A DNA stretch of 64,000 bases from Mycobacterium stomatepiae (GCF_010731715.1 NZ_AP022587.1:4588001-4652000), one strand, 5' to 3'; shown: positions 16,878 to 26,287, numbered from the stretch's first letter. Translations and numbers: made by a program. Notes: generated from the letters alone by a model not told the origin.

Positions 16878-17669
16878 ATGAACAGACTCGAGGGCAAACG
16901 GATCCTGGTGACGGGCGCCGCATCGGGGATCGGGCAGGCCACCGCGTTGCGGTTGCTGCGCGAGGGGGCCAGCGTCGTGGCCGCCGATATCTCCGCCGAC
17001 GGTCTGAGCACCACCCAGGCCGGCGCCGACGAGGCAGCGACGGCGCAGCGACTCACCACGATGCCGATCGATGTCGGTGACGAGGATTCGGTGATCGACG
17101 GCGTGTGCTGGGCGGTCGAGAAGCTCGGCGGCCTGGATTCCGTGGTCAACGCGGCCGGCATCCTGCGCGCGTCGCACACCCACGAGACCACACTCGATCA
17201 GTGGAATCAGATCATCAACGTCAACCTGACCGGTACCTTCCTGGTGGTCCGGGAAGCGCTGCCGTCACTATTGGCGAATTCGCGCAGCGCGATCGTGAAC
17301 TTCAGCTCGACCTCGGCGTCGTTCGCCCATCCGTATATGGCGGCCTACGCCGCGAGCAAGGGTGGAATCCAGGCCTTCACCCATTCCCTGGCGCTGGAGT
17401 ACGCGAAGGACGGTCTGCGGGCGGCGTGCGTCGCGCCGGGCAGCATCAAATCCGGGATCACCGATGCCACCGGCGGATACATCCCGAAGGACGCGGATTG
17501 GTCGTTGTTTCCCCGGCTGATGCCGATCCTGCCGACCACGACGGAATCCAGCGGCGCGGGAATGGCCGGACCCGAAGCCGTCGCCGGCGTGATCGCCATG
17601 TTGGTGTCCGACGACGGAGCCTGGATCACGGGCACCGAAATTCGAATGGACGGCGGCACACACGCTTGA
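16878..17669 (+). CDS. Short-chain dehydrogenase/reductase
   Basis: A 263-aa SDR with GAASGIG cofactor loop at residues 13-19, VNAAG motif, VNFSSTSAS (Ser), YAASKGG (Tyr/Lys) and terminal MDGGTHA. It lies 15 bases after the first SDR with an AGGAG ribosome site, so both share a transcript and probably the KstR-like operator upstream. It converges on cpsA with 6 bases between stops. Substrate unknown; steroid or acyl oxidation is inferred from the regulatory site. Confidence 0.85.
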   Translation: MNRLEGKRILVTGAASGIGQATALRLLREGASVVAADISADGLSTTQAGADEAATAQRLTTMPIDVGDEDSVIDGVCWAVEKLGGLDSVVNAAGILRASHTHETTLDQWNQIINVNLTGTFLVVREALPSLLANSRSAIVNFSSTSASFAHPYMAAYAASKGGIQAFTHSLALEYAKDGLRAACVAPGSIKSGITDATGGYIPKDADWSLFPRLMPILPTTTESSGAGMAGPEAVAGVIAMLVSDDGAWITGTEIRMDGGTHA

Positions 17670-17675
17670 GCGCGG

Positions 17676-19253
17676 CTAGTTGACGCAGGGCACTCCGCCG
17701 CCGTCGATCGGTTTGCCCTGATCGGGTGTCGGGTAGGTGCTGGTGCCGTAGCCGTAGTTCCAGCTGCTCTTGTTTGACGTCGTGGTCGACGACGAGGACG
17801 ACGAATAAGAATCGTCGTCCATGGATTCGTCCAGCGTCGGCATCGTGAAGTTGGTGTCGACGGTCACGCGGACGTGTCCCGGCTGCAGCGTGGAATCGGG
17901 CTGGGTCGGTGTATCCAGGTTCAGCAGGCCGGCGATATTGCGGGCGTCGGTTTCGGCGCCCGCGCCGTACTGGACGGACGCGGTGCTCGGGTCGAACCAG
18001 GTGCGGTCGCGGGCCTGAACCGAGGTGTAGCCGTACTTTTTCAGGCCGTGGGACACCTGGCTGGCCAGACCGCTCGTGGTCCCGACGTTGACCACGTCGA
18101 TGGCGGTGGACGGATTCGGCTTGGCGGCGGTCGTCGGCGATGAGCTGGTCGACGAATCGATACCGATCGCGGCCGCCACCTCGGCCTTGATCGCCGCCGG
18201 GTCGACGATGTTGACGTCTAGGCCGTTGATGTTGTCGTAGCGGACCACCGGCAGTGTCCGGAACTCCACCTGGTTTGCCGCAGCGCTTCCGGCGATTTCG
18301 CCCATGCGGCGGAACATGTCCTCGTCCCAGCCGGCCGACAGTACGACGTCCTTGCGGGCCACCGCCATCAGGCTCTTCATCTTGTCCAGGTTGGTGAAGG
18401 TGCCCGCATCTTGCAGCTCACGCATGACCGACGAAATGAATGCCTGCTGCCGATGGGTACGATCCAGGTCGCCGTTGTCCAGGCCATGACGTTGCCGGAC
18501 GAAGGCCAGCGCCTCGGAGGCATCCAGTCGTTGCGGCCCAGCCGGGAAATCAGCGCCGGAGTAGGAGTCCTCGACGGCGTGGTTGAGGCAGACGTTCACA
18601 CCGCCCAGGCTCTGTGCCAGATCGTAGAAGCCGGCCAAGTTGACTTCGGCGAAATAGTCGATCGGAACGCCGGTCAGGCTGCGCACCGCGCGCAAGGTCG
18701 CCGCCCGGGCGGCTTCACGGCCCTTTTTCTCGAGCTCTTTTTGGCTGCTTACACCCTGGTTGATGAGCTTCTGGGCGACGTACTGCTTGGTGAGGCCGTA
18801 CGCCTCTTTGATCTTGATGTGGTTGTACCCCGGAACGCCGTTGAACGGCACCCAGTCGTCCCGGGGGATCGAGAAGGCGACCACTTTGTTGTCGGCGCCG
18901 ACGTGCACGAGTATCAGGGTATTGGTGTTGTAGCCACCGTCATCGGAGTCGCCGGCGTGCAGCTGCTTCAGGATCGAATTGGGGAGGTCGTTGCCGTCTT
19001 GGTCTTTTCGTGAGTCCAGCCCGATCAGCAGGATGTTCATGTTGTCGCCGCTGGATCGCGGATCCTCGGGGGTCAGGGCTTCCGAGACGGTGATTCCGCC
19101 CAGCGCGCCGTGCGCCACGTAGTAGCCCGCGCCGGTCATCAATACTGCTGCGGTCGACACCAGCGTCATGAACGCCCGTGTCACCCCCCTGCGCAGCGGC
19201 GAGGGCTGGCGAACCGCTCGATGGCGGCGATGTGCGCCGCCGGAGCGTGCCAT
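17676..19253 (-). CDS. cpsA: LytR-CpsA-Psr family protein CpsA
   Basis: A 525-aa membrane-anchored enzyme. It has a basic cytoplasmic N-terminus with one transmembrane helix at about 28-46, an LCP domain from about 75 to 260 (conserved Asp/Arg in LIGLDSRKDQDG and SIPRDDWVPF), then a LytR_C domain (VVNVGTTSGLASQVSHGL) and a Ser-rich tail. LCP proteins transfer arabinogalactan or other glycopolymers from lipid carriers to peptidoglycan; in Mtb CpsA also blunts phagosome killing. Orthologue of Mtb Rv3484, with the same convergent arrangement to the SDR. Confidence 0.92.
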   Translation of the reverse strand: MARSGGAHRRHRAVRQPSPLRRGVTRAFMTLVSTAAVLMTGAGYYVAHGALGGITVSEALTPEDPRSSGDNMNILLIGLDSRKDQDGNDLPNSILKQLHAGDSDDGGYNTNTLILVHVGADNKVVAFSIPRDDWVPFNGVPGYNHIKIKEAYGLTKQYVAQKLINQGVSSQKELEKKGREAARAATLRAVRSLTGVPIDYFAEVNLAGFYDLAQSLGGVNVCLNHAVEDSYSGADFPAGPQRLDASEALAFVRQRHGLDNGDLDRTHRQQAFISSVMRELQDAGTFTNLDKMKSLMAVARKDVVLSAGWDEDMFRRMGEIAGSAAANQVEFRTLPVVRYDNINGLDVNIVDPAAIKAEVAAAIGIDSSTSSSPTTAAKPNPSTAIDVVNVGTTSGLASQVSHGLKKYGYTSVQARDRTWFDPSTASVQYGAGAETDARNIAGLLNLDTPTQPDSTLQPGHVRVTVDTNFTMPTLDESMDDDSYSSSSSSTTTSNKSSWNYGYGTSTYPTPDQGKPIDGGGVPCVN

Positions 19254-19519
19254 CAGAGACCTTGACCCTTCACCCGCGCACGACTCGACTCCGCGTCGGC
19301 GGTTTGCGGTGATCGGGCGAAAAGCATGAGGTCAAGTATGCGGTAGCTTGCTGTGAAGCCCCCAACCAAGGTGGCCGCGAACGGCTCACTGTGGCCCTTC
19401 TCACGCCGAGGAATCGCCCGAATTGCCGCCCCAAATCTTTCCGCTACCAGCATGTTTTGGCTAATATGCGTCGAGCTTGGCGGTTCGCAGGCGTCGCGGG
19501 CCGGCCTCAGGAGGAAAAC

Positions 19520-20158
19520 ATGGCCGTCGAGATCGATGCCGACTCGTCACCGGACGGAGACACTGCCGACCCGGAGGCTCCTGAGCACGGCTTACGGCGG
19601 GTCTGGCAGGACATCCCGCCGGGTCTGCGCACGGTGATACCCCTGGTTCTGTTGGTGGCCGTGGTGATCGTCGGTTTCTACAACTGGGTGCGGCCTTCAC
19701 GCGACGATTGGTCGCATTTGCCGGACCGACTTATTTGCCAGATGCAGTCGGTGACCAGGCCACCGCCCGCGCTCACCGTGGACTCGGTCGGTGTCACCCA
19801 TCCTCGGGCCGACGTGCTGCAGCTCGCGGTGCACTTCTCTCAACCGCTGCCGGCGGCGCCGGGCTACCAATTGACCTACCACCTCGCCAACAACGGCAGC
19901 GCGTTCGCCGTGCTCGATCAGCGGCCGGGCACCGACGAGTTGGTGATCCGCAACATCCGATCCGACGCTGCCGACATCGGAAGCGATCCCGGCACACACG
20001 CCAGACGGACGGCACCCGACACCGTCGAGATGATGCTGAACCTCACGAAATTCGGTATCCAGAAGGACTTCGTGAACCCAGCGCTTACGGTTTTATCTCA
20101 GCTCGACGCGCCGTCCGAAGAGCAGCTGACGTACGCGTTGCAGGTTTGCCACGGATAA
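19520..20158 (+). CDS. Membrane-anchored protein of unknown function (Rv3483c-like)
   Basis: A 212-aa protein with an acidic N-terminus, one membrane helix at about residues 37-56 (VIPLVLLVAVVIVGFYNWV) and an extracytoplasmic domain with a pair of cysteines (LICQM and QVCHG). The open frame begins at 19391, but ATG 19520 is preceded by the strong site AGGAGGAAAAC. Mtb Rv3483c lies next to cpsA in the same way. No enzymatic motif seen. Confidence 0.8.
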   Translation: MAVEIDADSSPDGDTADPEAPEHGLRRVWQDIPPGLRTVIPLVLLVAVVIVGFYNWVRPSRDDWSHLPDRLICQMQSVTRPPPALTVDSVGVTHPRADVLQLAVHFSQPLPAAPGYQLTYHLANNGSAFAVLDQRPGTDELVIRNIRSDAADIGSDPGTHARRTAPDTVEMMLNLTKFGIQKDFVNPALTVLSQLDAPSEEQLTYALQVCHG

Positions 20159-20181
20159 CGAAAGCTGTTGCAGCACAGCGT

Positions 20182-20424
20182 CTAGCGCACGTTTTCGAGG
20201 TCCTCGCCCGAATGGTAGAAGACCCGAATATTCGAACCGGTGGCGATTTCCGCGAGATATATGCCGAGCGGTTCGACCTCGTAGTAATAGTGAATGTGGC
20301 CCTGCTTGTCCAATGTCGTCGCGCACGTGAGGCCCGGCGCACCGCATCGCTGTTTGGTCGGAAGCGCGAGCACACCGATTACCAGCATGACGATGATCGC
20401 GACCACGATTCGGGCTCTGTTCAC
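20182..20424 (-). CDS. Small membrane protein
   Basis: An 80-aa protein starting GTG 20424 (CGAGG site six bases upstream; GTG 20454 is an alternative). One membrane helix (about residues 4-24, RIVVAIIVMLVIGVLALP) is followed by an exported part with two cysteines (QRCGAPGLTCATT) and a Tyr-rich strand (HIHYYYEVEPLGIYLAEI). The frame could be extended to 20688, but that part overlaps the transporter gene and has poor composition. Divergent from the TDT transporter. Function unknown. Confidence 0.65.
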   Translation of the reverse strand: MNRARIVVAIIVMLVIGVLALPTKQRCGAPGLTCATTLDKQGHIHYYYEVEPLGIYLAEIATGSNIRVFYHSGEDLENVR

Positions 20425-20509
20425 GGTCTGCCTCGTTTGCACGGAGTACGTCACCGATGGAGTGTAAGCGCAACCTTGAGCAATCCCGGGGAAGTAGGGT
20501 CTGTCAGCT

Positions 20510-21661
20510 ATGACGCGTGCAACCTCTGACAACTCTCCGCCGTCGCATACTCGCGTCGAGATGCTCGGCAATATCGGGCCCAATTGGTTTGCCTCGGTAA
20601 TGGGGACAGGAATCGTTGCTATCGGTGGCGCGACGCTGCCATTCCATATTGTGGGCCTGCGCGCGTTCGCGGAAGCGGTGTGGGTCATCGCCGCCGCGCT
20701 GCTGGCGTTGCTGATCGTTTTGGTTGGCGGTCACTGGTTGCTGCACCCGACGGTAGCGCGCGGGCATGCCCGCAATCCGCAAATGGCCCATTTCTATGGC
20801 GCCGCGCCAATGGCGCTGATGACGGTCGGCGGGGGAGCGATCGTGGTGGGCAAGGATCTGATCGGCGCGCGCATCGGCGTCGACCTGGACTGGGTGCTGT
20901 GGACCGCTGGAACCCTCGGCGGGCTGTTCACCTCGGTCACCATCCCGTTTTTGATGTTCACCCAGCACGACGTCGAACCCGACGCGGCGTTCGGCGGGTG
21001 GTTGATGCCCGTGGTTCCGCCGATGGTGACCGCGGCGACGGGGGCGATGCTGTTGCCGCACATAGCCGCGGGCACCGGCCGTCAGACCATGCTCTATTTC
21101 TGTTATGCGATGTTCGGGTTGTCGTTGCTGGCCTCGTTCAACATCATCGCGATGATCTGGAGCCGGCTGGTGCTGTATGGCACTTCGGGCACCGCGCGAG
21201 TGCCGACACTCTGGATCGTGTTGGGTCCGCTTGGCCAATCCATCACGGCCGCAGGACTTCTCGGTACGGCCGCGTTGCACGGCTCCATCGACCACGACGT
21301 GGCCGGGAATCTCAATGCGTTCGCGATTCTGTATGGAGTTCCGGTGTGGGGCTTCGCGGTGTTGTGGATCGCGCTGGCCACCGCGCTTACCGTGCGGACG
21401 TTGCGGCGCGGGATGCCGTTTGCGCTGACGTGGTGGAGCCTGACGTTCCCAGTCGGTACCTTCGTGACTGGGACTTCGCAACTTGCCGCCCACACGCATC
21501 TGCCAGCCTTCAAGGTGGCCGCGGCCATCGCCTATGCCGGTCTGCTCTTCACCTGGTTGTTGGTGGCCGTCCGCACCACCCGCGGTAGCCTGCGCGGGAA
21601 TCTGCTCAAGCTGCCGCCGAGTACCGCACCGATCAAGGCCCACAAGGAGCAGGTGTCCTGA
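20510..21661 (+). CDS. TDT/TehA-SLAC1 family transporter
   Basis: A 383-aa protein with about ten hydrophobic helices. NIGPNWFASVMGTGIV near the N-terminus is the family signature of the tellurite-resistance/dicarboxylate transporter (TDT) family, which includes TehA, the malate permease Mae1 and SLAC1-type anion channels. The fit to malate or sulfite efflux is by family only. The gene stands alone in a divergent pair with the small membrane protein. Confidence 0.85.
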   Translation: MTRATSDNSPPSHTRVEMLGNIGPNWFASVMGTGIVAIGGATLPFHIVGLRAFAEAVWVIAAALLALLIVLVGGHWLLHPTVARGHARNPQMAHFYGAAPMALMTVGGGAIVVGKDLIGARIGVDLDWVLWTAGTLGGLFTSVTIPFLMFTQHDVEPDAAFGGWLMPVVPPMVTAATGAMLLPHIAAGTGRQTMLYFCYAMFGLSLLASFNIIAMIWSRLVLYGTSGTARVPTLWIVLGPLGQSITAAGLLGTAALHGSIDHDVAGNLNAFAILYGVPVWGFAVLWIALATALTVRTLRRGMPFALTWWSLTFPVGTFVTGTSQLAAHTHLPAFKVAAAIAYAGLLFTWLLVAVRTTRGSLRGNLLKLPPSTAPIKAHKEQVS

Positions 21662-21851
21662 GGGCTTCGGCGGCGGCCCAGCTCGCCGGATTGCGCCGCA
21701 CCACTGAGGCAGTGATACGAGTACGTCGACGTGGCGACACCGGCCCAATGCACGCGTGGGAGGTGGCGTCGCGCGGCTCGTCGAGTTCTTTCGCGGTGCA
21801 CACGATTCCCCGGGCGGCAACGACTTAGCGAGGTCGCCTTACCATCTTTTG

Positions 21852-22727
21852 ATGACGACGGCTCCTGAACAGTTCTCCATCTCGGGGATGGGCGGCATTC
21901 GCATTGCGGCTGACCGCCAGGGCGATCCGGGTGCGCGGGCGGTGGTGTTTCTGCACGGCGGCGGACAGACGCGGCGCTCCTGGGGCCGCGCGGCCGCAGC
22001 GGTCGCCAAACGCGGTTGGCAAGCCGTCACGATCGATTTGCGGGGCCATGGCGAGTCGGACTGGTCCAGCGAAGGCGACTATCGTGTCGCCAGCTTTGCC
22101 GCCGATGTCCAAGAGGTGCTGCGGGGCCTGCCCCCGAAACCGGTGCTGGTGGGCGCCTCGCTGGGCGGATTCACCTCGATGCTGTTGGCCGGCGAGATTT
22201 CGCTCGGCATCGCCAGTGCCGTCGTTCTTGTCGACATCGTTCCCAACATGGAGCAATCGGGGGCGAATCGCATTCACAGCTTCATGGCAGACCGGGTGGA
22301 ATCCGGATTCGCCTCGCTGGAGGAAGTCGCCGACGCGATCGCTGAATACAACCCGCACCGGCCCCGGCCAACCGATCTCGAAGGCCTGACCACCAACCTG
22401 CGCCGCCGCGGAGACCGTTGGTATTGGCACTGGGATCCCCAATTCATCAGCGGCACTGCGGCTTTCCCGCCGTTCGAGGTTACCGACGCCGATCGCATGC
22501 ACACCGCCGTCGAGGCAATCTTGCGCAGCGGTGTGCCGATGCTGCTGGTTCGTGGTCAAGTGAGCGACCTGGTCAGCCAGGAGCGCGCCGACGAATTTCT
22601 CGCCCGCTTTCCCGAGGTCGAGTTCACGGATGTGCACGGCGCCGGCCACATGGTCGCCGGAGATCGCAACGACGTATTCGCCGGGGCCGTCCTGGATTTC
22701 CTGTCCCGCCACGTCGACACGGAATAG
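21852..22727 (+). CDS. Alpha/beta-fold hydrolase
   Basis: A 291-aa cytoplasmic hydrolase. It shows the oxyanion segment FLHGGGQTRRSW, the RGHGESDWS strand, the nucleophile elbow GASLGG (Ser) and the C-terminal GAGHMVAGDRN (His). Resembles peroxidase/epoxide-hydrolase/esterase members of the family; the lid region is ordinary and substrate cannot be read. Start ATG 21852 chosen over a frame open to 21756 because the upstream residues are not family-like. Confidence 0.85.
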   Translation: MTTAPEQFSISGMGGIRIAADRQGDPGARAVVFLHGGGQTRRSWGRAAAAVAKRGWQAVTIDLRGHGESDWSSEGDYRVASFAADVQEVLRGLPPKPVLVGASLGGFTSMLLAGEISLGIASAVVLVDIVPNMEQSGANRIHSFMADRVESGFASLEEVADAIAEYNPHRPRPTDLEGLTTNLRRRGDRWYWHWDPQFISGTAAFPPFEVTDADRMHTAVEAILRSGVPMLLVRGQVSDLVSQERADEFLARFPEVEFTDVHGAGHMVAGDRNDVFAGAVLDFLSRHVDTE

Positions 22728-23139
22728 CGCCTCCGCCGTTCGAGCTGAACCGCCATCACGAGCAGCGTACGGGTATCGCCAATATTTGTTCCGATACCAA
22801 CACCGCCGGCGGCGCGACCAGATCGTCGGCACCACCGGATGGGATGGCCGCGGGCGCTACCTTGCCCGGGCCGGAGCGACGCGACGGCCGCCCGGGGATC
22901 ATCGACCGGGTCTGCGTCGCCGAGTGGATCGCCGGCTCGACGAATGGGAGCGGCGAGGAAGTCCTGGCGCTGCTCACCGGCGTCAGGAGCGCGGCGCACG
23001 ATCGCATCGATCCTTCCTGCGATCGCCCGCCGTCGGCGACCTGGGCCGGTGCAAACTCCTAACAGCGGTCCGCCGCGCTCTGACCAGCTACGAGTCGACT
23101 CCGGCTGGTAGCATCCTGGCCCGACAAGAGGAGAGCGGC
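22728..23139. other. Intergenic region, about 410 bases, no convincing gene
   Basis: Frames through this stretch are Arg/Pro-rich shadows without start signals. One + frame ending at 23062 looks slightly protein-like near its end (RPGIIDRVCVAEWIAG) and might be a gene remnant, but this is not supported further. Confidence 0.4.
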
Positions 23140-23784
23140 GTGGATAAAACGCGGTTGCGGTGGCTGATTCTGTTTGTTGCCATGCCGATGGCGGCGACGA
23201 TGTTTGCGAATACGGCTGCGGCAGAGGCGCCGCCGACGCCGGGCGTGCAGGTCGAAGATGAAAGAGCAACGTGCACAGCGGGTTTCGCTGCCCAGGGTGA
23301 TGATGGCAGCTACTATTTGCTGACCAGTGGTCACTGCGATGCGCACGACGGTTCGATATGGACCTACGGCCCGAGCATCCCGCTCGGGCCGATCACCGCC
23401 AGCGAGGAAGAAGGCGACAAGCGCGACGCCGCCATCATCCGTCTCGACCCTGCTGTCGGTGTGCCATCAGGTGGCGTCGGCGGTTTGCCGGTGCGAGATG
23501 TGTTGGGCAGCAGCCAACTTAAGGTGGGTACTCCCTTCTGCAAGCTGGGGGCGGTCACGGGAGAGACCTGCGGCTCGATCACCCATATCGACGGCAACGT
23601 GGTCGAAGCCAGCGTGTTCAGTCTGGGTGGCGACAGCGGCAGTCCCGGGTACGTGAAGAACGACGACGGCAGCGTGAGCGCGGTTGGTCTCTTGATGTCC
23701 TCACCCGACGGCGACGACAACACCACGTACTTCACCCTCGTACAGCCGCTGCTGGGCAAGTGGGGAATCCGCATCCTGCCGTGA
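23140..23784 (+). CDS. Secreted chymotrypsin-like (S1) serine protease
   Basis: A 214-aa exported protease. The signal peptide (about residues 1-28, ending TAAAEA) is followed by a mature domain with a full catalytic triad: His65 in TSGHCD, Asp96 in KRDAAIIRLD, Ser166 in GGDSGSPG. Two Cys pairs are plausible (C45-C66, C134-C144). This resembles streptogrisin/alpha-lytic types but is short and lacks a long pro-domain. Start GTG 23140 with an AAGAGGAGAG site. Stands alone on the + strand before a lipoprotein gene. Probably extracellular; substrate unknown. Confidence 0.88.
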   Translation: MDKTRLRWLILFVAMPMAATMFANTAAAEAPPTPGVQVEDERATCTAGFAAQGDDGSYYLLTSGHCDAHDGSIWTYGPSIPLGPITASEEEGDKRDAAIIRLDPAVGVPSGGVGGLPVRDVLGSSQLKVGTPFCKLGAVTGETCGSITHIDGNVVEASVFSLGGDSGSPGYVKNDDGSVSAVGLLMSSPDGDDNTTYFTLVQPLLGKWGIRILP

Positions 23785-23953
23785 CGAGTGTCGACCAACT
23801 GGCCCTGCGGGAATTGCGGTTTTGCAGCGCTCGCTAATGGGTACAAGCCGGTCCGGTGTCTTCCGCGCGGCCCCATGCTGCCCGGTAGGGTCCGTAGGTG
23901 TTGACAGCGGCGAACGTGGAAATAGCGGCACCAGCAACACGAAGGAGTGGGCG

Positions 23954-24418
23954 GTGAAACGTGCGATCGTGATCGGCGCGGCCGGCGTGGCCATAGTGGT
24001 CGCAAGCTGTGTCGGCTGTTCGAGCAACAAGTCCAACACCGGTGCATCGAGTACGGCGGCGGCACCGGCCGGCCCCCAGGTCATCGTGGACGGCCAGAAG
24101 CAGAACGTCACCGGCCAGGTCACGTGCACACCGGCCGGCGACAACATCAACATTGGAATCGGTGATGCCTCCCAGGGCGTCGGCGCGGTGATCAGCAACG
24201 CCAACCCGCCCATCGTCCACGCCGTCGGGTTGGGCAACGTGAACGGCATCGCGCTCGGTTACTCCGACGCCGCGCCGAACCAAGCCAGCAATGCCGGGGC
24301 CGCGGTGGACGGCAAGACATACGCGATCAAGGGCACGGCGACCGGGACCGACATGACCAATCCGGATCAGCCACAGACGATAACCAAGCCGTTCGAGATG
24401 GACCTGACCTGCCCGTAA
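23954..24418 (+). CDS. LpqH (19-kDa antigen) family lipoprotein
   Basis: A 154-aa lipoprotein close to the Mtb 19-kDa antigen LpqH: KRAIVIGAAGVAIVV signal, then SCVGCSSNKSNTG, matching LSGCSSNKS of LpqH, so Cys22 is the likely lipid site (Cys19 also fits a lipobox). The mature part keeps VTGQVTC, NPPIVHAVGLGNVNG and the ITKPFEMDLTC ending. LpqH proteins are surface lipoproteins that activate TLR2. Start GTG 23954 with GAAGGAG upstream. Orthologue or paralogue cannot be decided, because the Mtb lpqH neighbours are not next to it. Confidence 0.87.
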   Translation: MKRAIVIGAAGVAIVVASCVGCSSNKSNTGASSTAAAPAGPQVIVDGQKQNVTGQVTCTPAGDNINIGIGDASQGVGAVISNANPPIVHAVGLGNVNGIALGYSDAAPNQASNAGAAVDGKTYAIKGTATGTDMTNPDQPQTITKPFEMDLTCP

Positions 24419-24468
24419 CCCGGGCCCGTAGACGTCGTCGGGGCCGAAACCCCAGAGGGGACGCAGCT

Positions 24469-25419
24469 ATGTCTAAGAAGCGTGTCAGCGCGGTGGCGCT
24501 CGCGGCCGGGCTCACCATCTCCGCGTTGAACCCGGGGTTCGCGAGCGCCTTCCCGCTCGACCCACCGCCGCCGTGCCCGGGTGGCAACTGCCACGGCGGC
24601 CCAGGCGGACCCGGCGGTGGACCGCACAGCCCGGAGGCGCCGGCAACGTCTGTCGCACCGGCATCCACGGCGGCTCCGCAGACCACCGCCGCGCCGCAGA
24701 CGACGGCCGCCCCGCAGACGACGGCCGCCCCACAGACGACGGCCGTGCCGCAGACCACTGAGCAGCCGAGTCCGCAAACGACCGCGCCGCAAACCAGCGC
24801 GAGTGCGCCGAGCACCACCGCGCCGGCGACCCAGAGCACGACTCCGCCGGGCAGCCAAACAACGACGCCGGCCCAACAGACCACGACACCGCCGGCCAAC
24901 CAAACGACGACGCCGGCCGAACAAACCACCACGGTCCCGAGTGCGCAAACCACGACACCGGCGGGCAGCCAGACCACCTCGCCGTCCGGACAGCGGCCCA
25001 CCCGGACCGTGGTGGCGCCGAGCACCCAACCGCCGCACGAGCCCTACCAGCCGCGGGGCACCTACCTGACGGCTACCGCCGAGATCGGCGGTCCGATGGA
25101 CTCGTCGGTCGGCTTCAGCGTGGTCGGCCACGGGGCACCACCTCCGCCGCCGCCGCGGGGTTGGGGCTGGAACGACGGCCCGCCTCCGGGCCACCCGCCG
25201 CCACACTGGTACGGCCCGCCGCCTCCGGGTGGCTGGGACGGGCCGCCGCCTCCGGGGGGCTGGAACCGCCCGTGGGTGGGGCCGCCGCGTGACGTGGTGT
25301 ATGCCCGCTCCAACTTCTCGCCATTCGCCTACAACACCTTCACCGTCGTTCCGGTCTTCAACTGGCAGTTCGGTGGTTGGGGCTACTGGTTCTTCGGTGT
25401 GTGGATTCCGCTTTACTGA
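24469..25419 (+). CDS. Secreted Thr/Pro/Gln-repeat protein with PPPPGGW tail
   Basis: A 316-aa exported protein. Signal peptide at about 1-28 (ASAF), a His/Gly segment, then a mucin-like Thr/Pro/Gln stretch (residues 57-190) that starts with five AAPQTT-type hexads. After a short globular linker come Pro/Gly/Trp repeats (about 224-280: GWGWNDGPPPG, PPPPGGWDG, PPPPGGWNR). The C-terminal segment is aromatic (FNWQFGGWGYWFFGVWIPLY). The Thr-rich part is likely O-mannosylated, as in mycobacterial wall glycoproteins. No known family recognised. Confidence 0.75.
   Translation: MSKKRVSAVALAAGLTISALNPGFASAFPLDPPPPCPGGNCHGGPGGPGGGPHSPEAPATSVAPASTAAPQTTAAPQTTAAPQTTAAPQTTAVPQTTEQPSPQTTAPQTSASAPSTTAPATQSTTPPGSQTTTPAQQTTTPPANQTTTPAEQTTTVPSAQTTTPAGSQTTSPSGQRPTRTVVAPSTQPPHEPYQPRGTYLTATAEIGGPMDSSVGFSVVGHGAPPPPPPRGWGWNDGPPPGHPPPHWYGPPPPGGWDGPPPPGGWNRPWVGPPRDVVYARSNFSPFAYNTFTVVPVFNWQFGGWGYWFFGVWIPLY
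24670..24759 (+). repeat. Tandem 18-base repeats coding AAPQTT
   Basis: Five consecutive 18-base units (core GCCCCGCAGACGACGGCC) encode AAPQTT four times and AVPQTT once. Likely to vary in copy number between strains. Confidence 0.8.
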
Positions 25420-25441
25420 CGACCACAGCGAAATCCCTTAG

Positions 25442-26212
25442 TTGGAGCGACGATTCGTCCGACTAGGCCGCGATGGCGGCCTGGTCACTGTCGAGCTGGT
25501 CAATTCCAAGACGCTGAACATCTTGGGTAGCGGGGCCATCGAGGAACTGACCCAGGCGTTCCGCGAGATCGGCAGCGACAGCGACGTCCGGGTCGTGGTG
25601 CTGCGTGGGGCCGGCGACAAGGCATTCATCGGTGGCGCCGACATCAACGAGATGGTCGACTTGGACCGGTCCACCGGCGAGGTTTTCATCCGTCGGCTCG
25701 CAGGGCTGTGTGAGGCGATTCGGGAATGCCCGGTGCCCGTCATCGCCCGACTTGCGGGTTGGTGTCTCGGCGGCGGCCTGGAGGTAGCGATCTGCTGCGA
25801 TCTGCGGATCGCCGAGTCGGGGGCCAAATTCGGCATGCCGGAAGTGGCCGTCGGAATTCCATCGGTTATCCATTCGGCCCTGTTGCCCGCGCTGATCGGA
25901 GCCTCGCATGCGGGCTGGTTGTTGTTGACCGGCGAGACGATCGACGCCGAGACGGCGGCCGGGTGGGGACTCGTCCATGAGGTCGCCGCGCCCGAAGAAC
26001 TGGACCGCCGCATCGCCGAACTCACGACGAAGCTCAGTGGATTCGGCACCGCCGCGGTCCGTCAACAAAAGCGCCTACTGAACAAGTGGTTCGACATGAG
26101 CCTTCATGGGGCGATCGAGGACAGCGTCGAGCAGTTCGGTCTGGCATTCCTGACGGGGGAGCCTCAGCAGCACATGCGGGCGTTTCTGTCGCGTATGCGC
26201 GACAAGAGCTAA
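25442..26212 (+). CDS. Enoyl-CoA hydratase/isomerase family protein
   Basis: A 256-aa crotonase. Oxyanion-hole motifs are clear: AFIGGADINEM and the GWCLGGGLEVAICCDLRIA loop. The catalytic Glu site of hydratases is near FGMPEVAVGIPSVIHSALL, where the usual Glu pattern is only partly kept, so an isomerase or other crotonase activity is possible. Start TTG 25442 follows an in-frame TAG immediately upstream and lacks a good ribosome site, so the start is uncertain. Confidence 0.82.
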   Translation: MERRFVRLGRDGGLVTVELVNSKTLNILGSGAIEELTQAFREIGSDSDVRVVVLRGAGDKAFIGGADINEMVDLDRSTGEVFIRRLAGLCEAIRECPVPVIARLAGWCLGGGLEVAICCDLRIAESGAKFGMPEVAVGIPSVIHSALLPALIGASHAGWLLLTGETIDAETAAGWGLVHEVAAPEELDRRIAELTTKLSGFGTAAVRQQKRLLNKWFDMSLHGAIEDSVEQFGLAFLTGEPQQHMRAFLSRMRDKS

Positions 26213-26268
26213 TCCCGACGCACTTCCCGCGGCAACGCCCCTTCTTGCGGGCCCACTCCAGATAAAAC

Positions 26269-26287
26269 TAAGGTAAGACTAAGCTTA
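26269..26287. promoter_or_regulatory. IdeR-like iron box upstream of the diflavin reductase
   Basis: TAAGGTAAGACTAAGCTTA agrees with the 19-base IdeR/DtxR consensus TTAGGTTAGGCTAACCTAA at 14 positions, on either strand. It ends 42 bases before the start codon, in the promoter zone, so iron-dependent repression is plausible. Confidence 0.5.

Noticed and set aside
19253..19453. 66-aa minus-strand frame upstream of cpsA
   Set aside because: No ribosome site, no domain, low-quality composition; more likely cpsA promoter DNA.
22418..23062. Open frame overlapping the hydrolase and the gap after it
   Set aside because: Shadow of the hydrolase for most of its length; no ribosome site and no recognisable domain.
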